The translations under genes and the position numbers were made by a program. The notes beneath the pieces are model-generated. The model saw only the letters and a list, made by a program, of their open reading frames with translations, made no database searches and was not told the DNA's origin. Of a stretch of DNA of 64,000 nt, positions 37,249 to 44,382 are shown piece by piece (the first letter of the stretch is position 1; the number at the start of each line of letters is the position of its first letter). Origin of the DNA: Pseudomonas sp. 102515. GTDB taxonomy: Bacteria; Pseudomonadota; Gammaproteobacteria; Pseudomonadales; Pseudomonadaceae. The stretch lies in contig NZ_JAVHTY010000001.1 in NCBI RefSeq assembly GCF_031085165.1, positions 186,001-250,000 of the forward strand. Direction: 5' to 3'.

Positions 37249-37460
37249 GGACCCGTTGCCAAGCAGGTGACCAATCGAGAGATCCTGGAGACGTCGTTCG
37301 TAACGGACGCGTTTTTAGGATCGTCATGCAAGGAGATCCTGATCGCTGATCAACAGGGCCAGGGTAGGGAAGCCGGAGTCGAAGCAGGTGACCGGATTAG
37401 GGATAAGGTCAAAGACTGGAGGGATGGCAAAGGGCAGTTGTTAGCCTAAGCCCATATCTC

Positions 37461-37488
37461 ATTTAACATAATATACATTATGCGAAGT
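37461..37488 (-). other. dif: dif, XerCD chromosome dimer resolution site
   Basis: Read on the - strand, 25 of 28 positions match E. coli dif: XerC arm ACTTCGCATAA, centre TGTATA, XerD arm TTATGTTAAAT. The centre and XerD arm are identical to E. coli. XerC/XerD recombine here under FtsK control to resolve chromosome dimers. KOPS-like GGGNAGGG octamers switch strand across this point, as expected at the terminus. One (37362-37369) is 92 bp away. Confidence 0.93.
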
Positions 37489-37747
37489 TATGGTTATGGA
37501 GCGCTGCACCGAGCGCCTGCTTTTTCACGCTGGCTGCTTTCTCCCATTTCCTGTGATCTGGCCAGTTTGCCTGACATTACGGCTTCGAGGATTCAGATCG
37601 CCGCTTGCCACACACCTGCACCGCAAATTCCGCAGTACCCGTTTGTACAAGACGTTGCTGGCGGCTTTAATCGGATGGCGTCTTTTCGCCGGGTCTCGCT
37701 CTGGCGCCCTGGGTTTTCAACAAGTATTCCATCCCGAGGAGTTTTGC

Positions 37748-38785
37748 ATGGCTTATCAAGCCGCTTCCGATCGCTATGACCGTATTCCTTACCGCCGCGT
37801 GGGTCGCAGCGGTCTCGTGCTGCCGGCGCTGTCGCTGGGCCTGTGGCACAACTTCGGCGATACCACGCCGCTGGATCGTCAGCGCGCCTTGCTGCGCACC
37901 GCCTTCGATCTTGGCATCAATCACTTCGACCTGGCCAACAACTACGGGCCACCCTATGGCAGCGCCGAGATCAATTTCGGTCGGCTGCTGCGCGAAGACT
38001 TCGCCGCCTACCGCGACGAGCTCATCATCTCCAGCAAGGCCGGCTGGGACATGTGGCCCGGCCCCTATGGCCAAGGTGGCGGCTCGCGCAAATACGTCCT
38101 GGCGAGCCTTGACCAGAGCCTCAAGCGCCTGGGCCTGGATTACGTCGACATCTTCTATTCGCATCGTTTCGACGAGCACACGCCACTGGAAGAAACCGCC
38201 AGTGCCCTGGCCACGGCGGTCCAGCAAGGCAAGGCGCTCTATATCGGCATCAGCTCCTATTCAGGGACCAAGACCCGGGAAATGGCCAAGTTGCTGGCCG
38301 ACTGGAAGATCCCGCTGCTGATCCATCAGCCAGCCTACAACCTGCTCAATCGCTGGATCGAAAAGGATCTGCTGGATGCGACCGAGGACATCGGCAGTGG
38401 CGTGATCGCCTTTACGCCACTGGCCCAGGGGTTGCTGACCGACAAGTACCTCAATGGCGTTCCGGCCGAGGCCCGGGTCAATCAGCCCGGTGGCCAGTCG
38501 CTGCAGCAAGGTCATCTGTCTGCCGAGAACCTGGCCCGGGTACGCGCCCTGGATGCCATCGCCAAGCGCCGCGGCCAGAGCCTGGCGCAGTTGGCCCTGG
38601 CCTGGACCCTGCGCGATCCGCGCATCACCAGCGCCCTGATCGGCGCCAGCCGGCCCGAACAGATCGTGGAAAACGTGGCGGCCCTGGATAACCTGACCTT
38701 TACCGCCGAGGAACTGGCCGAGATCGACACCCATGCGGTCGAAGGCGCTATCAACCTCTGGGCCAAGCCGTCCAGCGCGGAATAA
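37748..38785 (+). CDS. aldo/keto reductase, YghZ-like
   Basis: A 345-residue aldo/keto reductase of the YghZ/Gpr (L-glyceraldehyde 3-phosphate reductase) group. The catalytic tetrad is visible: Asp in FDLANNYGPPYGSAE with Tyr, Lys in IISSKAGWDMWPGPYG, and His in YSHRFDEHTPLEET. The cofactor end has GASRPEQIVENVAAL. The ATG at 37748 follows GAGGAG; an upstream extension in the same frame has no homology. It is the first intact gene to the right of dif. Confidence 0.9.
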   Translation: MAYQAASDRYDRIPYRRVGRSGLVLPALSLGLWHNFGDTTPLDRQRALLRTAFDLGINHFDLANNYGPPYGSAEINFGRLLREDFAAYRDELIISSKAGWDMWPGPYGQGGGSRKYVLASLDQSLKRLGLDYVDIFYSHRFDEHTPLEETASALATAVQQGKALYIGISSYSGTKTREMAKLLADWKIPLLIHQPAYNLLNRWIEKDLLDATEDIGSGVIAFTPLAQGLLTDKYLNGVPAEARVNQPGGQSLQQGHLSAENLARVRALDAIAKRRGQSLAQLALAWTLRDPRITSALIGASRPEQIVENVAALDNLTFTAEELAEIDTHAVEGAINLWAKPSSAE

Positions 38786-38877
38786 GGCTCCGTTCGGCGT
38801 ACCTGGCTTTCCAGGGTCAGGTACGCCTACCTCTACAAGATCTGGCCGGTCCAGGGCACAACCACCCTCGCCCGCCC

Positions 38878-39792
38878 TCACCCATTCGGCTGCTGACGCC
38901 GGGTCCCGATCTGCTCCTGGCGATACTGGCTGGGCGTCTGTCCTGTCTCGTTGCGGAAATGCCGGTTGAAATTGGACAGATTGGAATAGCCCACCTCGAA
39001 ACAGATGGCGGCGATGGACAGCTCCGCCTGCAGCAGCAGACGACAGGCCCGCTGGATGCGCAGCTTGCGCGCCAGTTCGATGAAGCCATGGCCGGTGACC
39101 TTCTTGAAGAAGCGCGAAAAGCCTGCCTCGCTCATACCGACGCGACGGGCGATCACCGGTAGCCGGATATCCTCCGTGAGTTCGCTCAGCAGGTAGTCGA
39201 AGGCCTGATGCACCCGTGCGGAACGGCGGGCATCCAGCGCCGGCGCATAACAGGCACTGGCCAAAACGCTGCTTTCGCTTTCCGGCGCCCGCGACAGCGC
39301 GCCTAGCAAGGCGAACAGCTTGAGCAGGCGCTCGGCGCCCCGGGCCTGGCCGATCGCCTCGATCAATTCAGCCGCCTGCAGGGCCGTGTCGCCGCTGAAC
39401 TCCAGGCCGCGTCGAGCCTGTTCCAGCAACGGCAGATAATCACCCAGCTCCGGCGCCAGAGCGCTCAGCGAGCGCAGCAGTTCACCATTGAACTGGATGA
39501 CCACATCGCGGCCGGTGAGCACCTCGCCGAATGGCAGATCACCGATCCAGTCATGCGGCAGATCCGGCCCGATCATGGCTACATGACCTGCCGCAAAGGG
39601 CCCGACATAGTCGCCGGCCAGCAGCCGTCCGCTGCCCTGGCGGATCAGGTGGATCTCGTATTCGGGGTGATGATTCCAGCGCGCCAAGGCGTAGGGATAG
39701 TCGTGCTCGTACCAGCGAAAGCTCTGGTCGGGTGCGGCAAGGATCACTTCCAGCTCTGCTGGCCGCGCTTCGAGGAAGGCGGTTGCCTTCAT
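38878..39792 (-). CDS. mtlR: AraC-family regulator, MtlR-like
   Basis: A 304-residue AraC/XylS regulator. The N-terminal cupin-like sensing domain (ARWNHHPEYEIHLIRQGSGRLLAGD) precedes the C-terminal double HTH (LPVIARRVGMSEAGFSRFFKKVTG; SIAAICFEVGYSNLSNFNRHF). It resembles MtlR, activator of the Pseudomonas mannitol/sorbitol/arabitol genes, and is divergent from a polyol-binding protein gene. AGAGG precedes the ATG at 39792. Confidence 0.8.
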   Translation of the reverse strand: MKATAFLEARPAELEVILAAPDQSFRWYEHDYPYALARWNHHPEYEIHLIRQGSGRLLAGDYVGPFAAGHVAMIGPDLPHDWIGDLPFGEVLTGRDVVIQFNGELLRSLSALAPELGDYLPLLEQARRGLEFSGDTALQAAELIEAIGQARGAERLLKLFALLGALSRAPESESSVLASACYAPALDARRSARVHQAFDYLLSELTEDIRLPVIARRVGMSEAGFSRFFKKVTGHGFIELARKLRIQRACRLLLQAELSIAAICFEVGYSNLSNFNRHFRNETGQTPSQYRQEQIGTRRQQPNG

Positions 39793-39996
39793 GATGTACC
39801 TCTGCTTGTTCTTGTAGGGCCGCATCCACAGGCCTGGCTATCGATGCTTTTTTGACCTCGGTGCGCTGAGCGATCCAGGTCAAAAATGTATCGGCACCTG
39901 GTCAATGCCAGGTTAGCCAGCGGCTTGGCCCTGCTGTTGTAATCCTCTCCAGCTGCTCTGTCGAGATCAGATTTATATCGGCGGCCAGTCATTCAT

Positions 39997-40008
39997 AACA
40001 ACAACAAG
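39997..40008 (+). promoter_or_regulatory. Hfq/Crc catabolite-activity motif in polyol SBP leader
   Basis: AACAACAACAAG, 32 nt before the start codon, contains the AANAANAA pattern that Hfq/Crc binds to repress translation in Pseudomonas. A candidate Crc-antagonising RNA is encoded about 3 kb downstream. Confidence 0.5.
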
Positions 40009-40040
40009 CTGCCCGCCGTGGCAGTCACGGAGAGAAGAAG

Positions 40041-41348
40041 ATGAAGCGCCCTATCGCGTTGCTGCTGTTGGCCGGTCTCGGGTTGACCGGTATTGCCCAG
40101 GCCGTCGAATCGGTCACCGTTGCCACCGTCAACAACAGCGACATGGTGCGCATGCAGCGCCTGTCCCAGGTCTTCGAAAAACAGCACCCCGATATCAAGC
40201 TCAACTGGGTGGTGCTCGAAGAAAACGTGCTGCGGCAACGGCTGACCACCGACATCACCACCGGCGGTGGCCAATTCGACGTGCTGACCATCGGCACCTA
40301 CGAAACACCGCTCTGGGGGGCCAAGAACTGGCTGGAGCCGCTCGACAACCTGCCTGCCAGCTATGACATCGAGGACATCTTTCCGGCGGTTCGCCAGGGG
40401 CTGTCGGTCAACAACCATCTCTATGCCCTGCCGTTCTATGGCGAAAGCACCGTGACCTACTACCGCAAGGACCTGTTCAAGGCTGCCGGCCTGCAGATGC
40501 CCCACAAGCCGACCTGGTCGCAACTCGCCGCGTTCGCCAGCCAGCTCAACCAGCCGGACAAGGAGCAATACGGTCTCTGCCTGAGAGGCAAGGCCGGCTG
40601 GGGTGAAAACGTCGCGCTGCTCAGCCTGATGGGTAATGCCTTCGGCGCACGCTGGTTCGACGAGCAGTGGCATCCCGAGCTGACCAGCCCCGAGTGGACG
40701 GCAGCGGCCAACTTCTACGTCGACAACATGAAGAAGTATGGCCCACCGGGGGCCTCGAGCAACGGTTTCAACGAGAACCTGGCACTGTTCAACAGCGGCA
40801 AGTGCGCCCTCTGGGTGGATGCCAGCGTCGCCGGCTCCTTTACCACCGACAAGAGCCAGAGCAAGGTCGCCGACGAGGTCGGCTTCGCCGCCTCGCCCCA
40901 TGAGGTCACCGACAAGGGCTCGTCCTGGCTGTATGCCTGGTCGCTGGCGATCCCGGCGAGCGCCAAGCACAAGGAGGCTGCCAAGACCTTCATCACCTGG
41001 GCGACCTCCAAGGAATACATCCAGCTGGTGGCCGATCAGGATGGCATCTCCAATGTACCGCCGGGCACTCGCCAGTCCACCTACAGCCAGGCCTACCTGA
41101 GCGCTGCGCCCTTCGCCAGGATCACCCTGGAGATGATGCAGCACGCGGACCCGGCCCATCCCTCGGCCAAGCCGGTGCCCTATGTCGGCATCCAGTACGT
41201 GACCATCCCCGAGTTCCAGGCCATCGGCACCTCGGTCGGCAAGCTGTTCTCCGCTGCCCTTACCGGCCAGATGAGCGTCGAGCAGGCCCTCAACGCGGCC
41301 CAGACCTCGACGACCCGCGAAATGAAACGCGCGGGCTATCTCAAGTAA
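40041..41348 (+). CDS. polyol ABC transporter substrate-binding protein (MtlE/SmoE-like)
   Basis: A 435-residue family 1 solute-binding protein with a signal peptide (MKRPIALLLLAGLGLTGIAQA). Family features include FDVLTIGTYETPLWG and YALPFYGESTVTYYRKDLF. It resembles MtlE/SmoE, the periplasmic receptor for mannitol, sorbitol and arabitol. In characterised operons two permeases and an ATPase follow; here a dehydrogenase gene comes after only 68 bp, so the receptor is orphaned unless the permeases lie elsewhere. Confidence 0.88.
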   Translation: MKRPIALLLLAGLGLTGIAQAVESVTVATVNNSDMVRMQRLSQVFEKQHPDIKLNWVVLEENVLRQRLTTDITTGGGQFDVLTIGTYETPLWGAKNWLEPLDNLPASYDIEDIFPAVRQGLSVNNHLYALPFYGESTVTYYRKDLFKAAGLQMPHKPTWSQLAAFASQLNQPDKEQYGLCLRGKAGWGENVALLSLMGNAFGARWFDEQWHPELTSPEWTAAANFYVDNMKKYGPPGASSNGFNENLALFNSGKCALWVDASVAGSFTTDKSQSKVADEVGFAASPHEVTDKGSSWLYAWSLAIPASAKHKEAAKTFITWATSKEYIQLVADQDGISNVPPGTRQSTYSQAYLSAAPFARITLEMMQHADPAHPSAKPVPYVGIQYVTIPEFQAIGTSVGKLFSAALTGQMSVEQALNAAQTSTTREMKRAGYLK

Positions 41349-41368
41349 CGTCCCTTTACCCAAGGCAT

Positions 41369-41392
41369 GACCGCGCGCTGCACCGCGCGGTC
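41369..41392 (+). terminator. hairpin between polyol SBP and dehydrogenase genes
   Basis: A perfect 9-bp GC stem (GACCGCGCG and its complement) with a CTGCAC loop. There is no downstream U-tract, so it may attenuate rather than fully terminate. It lies where the permease genes are expected in related operons. Confidence 0.5.
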
Positions 41393-41416
41393 GGTCTCTC
41401 GACTGGAGCCAAGACC

Positions 41417-42190
41417 ATGAACAGACTGGAAGGAAAAAGCGCCCTGATCACCGGCGCCGCGCGCGGTATCGGCAAGGCCTTCGCCCAGGCCTACCTGCGG
41501 GAAGGCGCGACGGTGGCCATCGCCGACATCAATATCGAAAGAGCCCGAGAAACGGCCGAGGAACTGGGCGAGCGCGCCTACGCCCTGGCCATGGACGTCA
41601 CCGACCAGGCTTCCATCGACACGGCCATTGCCCAGGTGGTCGCTACCGCCGGCAAGCTCGACATCCTGGTCAACAATGCCGCCCTGTTCGACCTGGCACC
41701 CATCGTCGAGATCTCGCGGGAGAGTTATGACCGGCTGTTCGCCATCAACGTGGCCGGCCCCCTGTTCACCCTGCAGGCCGCCGCGCGACAGATGATCGTC
41801 CAGGGGCATGGGGGCAAGATCATCAACATGGCCAGCCAGGCCGGGCGCCGTGGCGAAGCCCTGGTCGCCGTCTATTGCGCGACCAAGGCCGCGGTGATCA
41901 GCCTCACCCAGTCGGCGGGCCTCGATCTCATCAAGCACCGCATCAACGTCAATGCCATCGCCCCAGGCGTGGTCGACGGCGAGCACTGGGAAGGTGTGGA
42001 CGCCCTCTTCGCTCATTACGAGCAACGGCCACTGGGCGAGAAAAAGCGTCTGGTCGGCGAAGCCGTACCCTACGGCCGGATGGGGACCGCCGAGGACCTG
42101 GTCGGCATGGCCCTGTTCCTGGCGTCCAGTGACAGCGACTTCGTGGTCGCCCAGACCTACAACGTCGACGGCGGCAACTGGATGAGCTGA
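41417..42190 (+). CDS. smoS: sorbitol/polyol dehydrogenase, SDR family
   Basis: A 257-residue SDR closely resembling Rhodobacter SmoS (L-iditol/sorbitol 2-dehydrogenase). The cofactor motif is TGAARGIGKAFAQAYLREG, then NNAALFDLAPIVEI, the catalytic YCATKAA, and the family-typical NVNAIAPGVVDGEHWEGVD and QTYNVDGGNWMS ends. It oxidises sorbitol to fructose with NAD+. GGAG lies 9 nt before the ATG. It follows the orphan polyol-binding protein gene. Confidence 0.85.
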   Translation: MNRLEGKSALITGAARGIGKAFAQAYLREGATVAIADINIERARETAEELGERAYALAMDVTDQASIDTAIAQVVATAGKLDILVNNAALFDLAPIVEISRESYDRLFAINVAGPLFTLQAAARQMIVQGHGGKIINMASQAGRRGEALVAVYCATKAAVISLTQSAGLDLIKHRINVNAIAPGVVDGEHWEGVDALFAHYEQRPLGEKKRLVGEAVPYGRMGTAEDLVGMALFLASSDSDFVVAQTYNVDGGNWMS

Positions 42191-42202
42191 GCTGTCCTGT
42201 CG

Positions 42203-42796
42203 TCAGCTCAGGTCGTGCAGCGGCTTGACGATCGCCGGCCTGATCTGCAGGTCGGCAAAGCTGACCTGCAAACCCTCGCGCTGCGGCGAGCAGCAATAGG
42301 GTCCGACCTGCAGCGCCGCGCCCTCTTCGCTCGCGAACCGACACAGCCGCAATAGCGGCCAGGTCAGGCCATCCAGGGAATACTGGAGACGCAGCACCTC
42401 GTCGTGCAGTGTCATGCGCAGCCAGAAGCCACGCAAGGCATCAGGCATGGGGCCGAGGGCCCAGTCGGAATGACCCAGGGTGAGGACGCTGCCCAGATGG
42501 GCGATGCCATCGTTGATCTCGAGCCCGGTCTTGCACCACTGCTCGCGGCCCTGCCGCACCATCAGGCCGGCCTGGTCATAGAGCTCCGTAAAGGTTCCGG
42601 TGATCCGCACCTGCGCGGTGAAATTCGCTCCGGCCGCATAGCCACGGAAATGCCCGCTATCACGCTCGAAGCCGTACTGGGTCTTCTGCCAGAAGTCGGT
42701 CTCGCGATCGGTGCTGATGTGCAGCAGGCCCTCCACGTCGGACCAGCGCTTCGGCTCGTTCAGCCAGTGGGCAGGCAAGGTCTTCGCAAGGGTCAT
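42203..42796 (-). CDS. DUF1349 domain protein
   Basis: A 197-residue protein of the DUF1349 (concanavalin-like beta-sandwich) family. Motifs are DFWQKTQYGFERDSGHF, YDQAGLMVRQG and WCKTGLEINDG. The yeast relative is regulation of enolase 1; the bacterial role is unknown, possibly carbohydrate-related. It converges on the sorbitol dehydrogenase gene with only 12 bp between stops. The ATG at 42796 is chosen over an upstream start that lies outside the domain. Confidence 0.85.
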   Translation of the reverse strand: MTLAKTLPAHWLNEPKRWSDVEGLLHISTDRETDFWQKTQYGFERDSGHFRGYAAGANFTAQVRITGTFTELYDQAGLMVRQGREQWCKTGLEINDGIAHLGSVLTLGHSDWALGPMPDALRGFWLRMTLHDEVLRLQYSLDGLTWPLLRLCRFASEEGAALQVGPYCCSPQREGLQVSFADLQIRPAIVKPLHDLS

Positions 42797-42924
42797 GACA
42801 GGTATCCGCGGCGGATGGGCTGCGCACACGATAGATCAAGGAGGCGAGATGCGCCAAAGCCAGACGGTAAATCGTGCTTACAGGGGAGCCGTCCCCCGCC
42901 CTCTAGCGATTTTCTCGCCGGCAT

Positions 42925-43148
42925 GAAAAAAGGGAGCCCGGAGGCTCCCTTGTTCAAGTACGTCCGTTGTCCTCTTGTTTTTGTTGTCGGACATCGACGT
43001 CATCGATCTTCAGTACGCCCCACCAACGAGGTGGGAAGTGAACAGATTACTTTGGTTGCTCTGGAGCGTTCCAAAATGATCGGTTCGCGAGCCTTGGCCG
43101 TCTTGTTCTTGTTGTGGGCGGTTAGCGGCGCATCTTGTTGTTCTTGTG
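42925..43148 (-). ncRNA. candidate CrcZ/CrcY/CrcX-type Hfq-titrating sRNA
   Basis: A ~224-nt transcript is predicted from a sigma-54 promoter at 43157-43175 to a strong terminator at 42932-42949 followed by U7. The RNA would begin GCACAAGAACAACAAG and carry at least three further A-rich blocks (ACAACAAGAACAAGA, ACAACAAAAACAAGAG, TTGAACAAGG). These match the AANAANAA catabolite-activity motifs of Crc-antagonising RNAs, which are CbrB/sigma-54 driven. It is shorter than CrcZ. A 60-codon frame on this strand looks fortuitous. Confidence 0.7.
42932..42949 (-). terminator. intrinsic terminator of the sRNA
   Basis: A perfect stem, GGGAGCC with GGCTCCC around a 4-nt loop. The + strand carries seven A at 42925-42931, giving a U-tract on the - strand. 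Confidence 0.85.
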
Positions 43149-43156
43149 CCAGTAAT

Positions 43157-43175
43157 AAAGCACTCGCCGTGCCAA
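43157..43175 (-). promoter_or_regulatory. sigma-54 promoter of the sRNA
   Basis: On the - strand TTGGCACGGCGAGTGCTTT: GG-N10-GC spacing and a near-consensus -24 element TGGCAC, with TGC at -12. CrcZ, CrcY and CrcX promoters are sigma-54 and CbrB dependent. Confidence 0.75.
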
Positions 43176-43318
43176 CATTCATAAGTCATTGAAATATCGA
43201 GGTTTCACCGATTAGGGCCCGGCATTGGTACACCTGTTGCGGAGGATTTCGTTACCTTTTCACTCGGCAGCGAAGGATCTGGTTACGACATTCACCCGCT
43301 CGGTAACGTCATCGGCGC

Positions 43319-44263
43319 TCAGCGGCTGTAGGTCGAACGCTTGAGCGTCGCCTCGTTGTTACGCTGGGCGGCGGGTCGTTCCGGGTTGTCGGTAGGCAGG
43401 TACAGCAGTCGCGTGGCCAGTACCTCGCGGCGCGGCTTGATATCGGGTCGCAGCGCCCCGCGCTGGGTGCGGTCGAAATCGCGCAGGTCGACGACCTGCA
43501 TACCGTCCTGGGCCGGTACCACGAACACCGGCAGGTTGGCATGGATCATGGCGTCATAGCGACTCTCCTCGCCGAACCAGAGCATCGCCCGGGGATGCGG
43601 GGCGATCTTCTTGTGCCGGACCAGGATGTCGTCATCCGCCATGCGATTGAGGGCCTGGTGCTCCTGCCATTCCGGGGTGCGATCCAGGGCGATCCGCTCC
43701 CGATCGGCGCGGGCCATGGCGAGGGTCTTGAGTAGCTCGCGTACCTTGGACACCTTGACCCGCTCTCCTCCGGCGGTATGGCCGGCCCAGGTGAAGGTCA
43801 GTTGCCGGACCGGATCGGGAAAGCCATGCACCTTGCGGATCAGCTGCTTGGTATTGAAGGCGCCGCCCAGCGCCTTGCGCATGATGCGCGGCCGCGCTTC
43901 GGGCGCCAGCTCCAGCTCAAGGCGCGTCTGTTCGATCGCCGCGCTGAAGGCCGCCTTGCAGGTGTTGATGGCCAGGATCTCTTCCATCAGGGGGTCGGCG
44001 AGGGCGATATAGCCTGGCAGTCGGCTGACGGTACCTGGCGCCTGGCCGGGTTGCAGGTGGAAGGCCAGCAAGGCATCGCGGGTAAGCTCCACCGCGGCGG
44101 TACCCTCGAAGGACTCCGCCGCGATGTGGTCAGGCACCCGCTGTTGCGCCAGCAAAGGTAGCCGCCAGACCCGGGCAGCTATCACCTTGCCGGGCCAGCG
44201 CTCGTTGAAGGCTGCGATGCTCCGCTTGAGATCCTCGAACGCGCTCTTGATGTCTTCGTGCAT
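43319..44263 (-). CDS. tus: Tus-like replication terminus site-binding protein
   Basis: A 314-residue member of the Tus/DNA terminus-binding family (E. coli Tus is 309). Collinear similarities with E. coli Tus include ARVWRLP near residue 30, RLPG at 81-84, AINTCKAAF at ~99, TFTWAGHT at ~156, TPEWQ at ~196, PHPRAMLWFG at ~222 and ATRLLYLP at ~283. By my alignment the E. coli locking histidine H144 corresponds to R129. The ATG at 44263 has GGAG upstream. Intact, 5.8 kb from dif, transcribed towards dif. Tus bound to Ter stops forks from one direction. Confidence 0.85.
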   Translation of the reverse strand: MHEDIKSAFEDLKRSIAAFNERWPGKVIAARVWRLPLLAQQRVPDHIAAESFEGTAAVELTRDALLAFHLQPGQAPGTVSRLPGYIALADPLMEEILAINTCKAAFSAAIEQTRLELELAPEARPRIMRKALGGAFNTKQLIRKVHGFPDPVRQLTFTWAGHTAGGERVKVSKVRELLKTLAMARADRERIALDRTPEWQEHQALNRMADDDILVRHKKIAPHPRAMLWFGEESRYDAMIHANLPVFVVPAQDGMQVVDLRDFDRTQRGALRPDIKPRREVLATRLLYLPTDNPERPAAQRNNEATLKRSTYSR

Positions 44264-44362
44264 AGCCAACTCCAGCCTGATATCTACCAGATTGTAGCAT
44301 TTGCGCGAACTTCACCCTCCTCATTGATTACTGAGTAGTGGAGTATCCCAAACTTAAGTTCT

Positions 44363-44380
44363 CATATAGGGGTGGTATTA
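44363..44380 (+). repeat. 18-bp repeat, candidate Ter site, copy 1
   Basis: CATATAGGGGTGGTATTA, 100 bp upstream of the tus-like start codon and just past the phoD stop. An identical copy lies at 46025. E. coli TerB also lies in the tus promoter region. The + orientation here is opposite to the related motifs left of dif. Confidence 0.6.
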
Positions 44381-44382
44381 GC

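Noticed and set aside
37461-37495. loxP-like sequence
   Set aside because: The similarity to loxP (CGAAGTTAT, ATAATGTAT) is superficial; the 28-bp match to dif is much stronger and no Cre-like gene is present.
39930-39947. TGTTGTAAT resembling the E. coli Ter core
   Set aside because: Only the 8-bp TGTTGTAA is shared, the flanks do not fit and there is one copy. The 18-bp repeat is better supported as a site for the Tus-like protein.
43000-43182. 60-codon frame in the sRNA region as a gene
   Set aside because: It would start upstream of the predicted sigma-54 start site, has no ribosome-binding site of note, and its Gln/Asn/Lys runs are explained by the A-rich RNA motifs.
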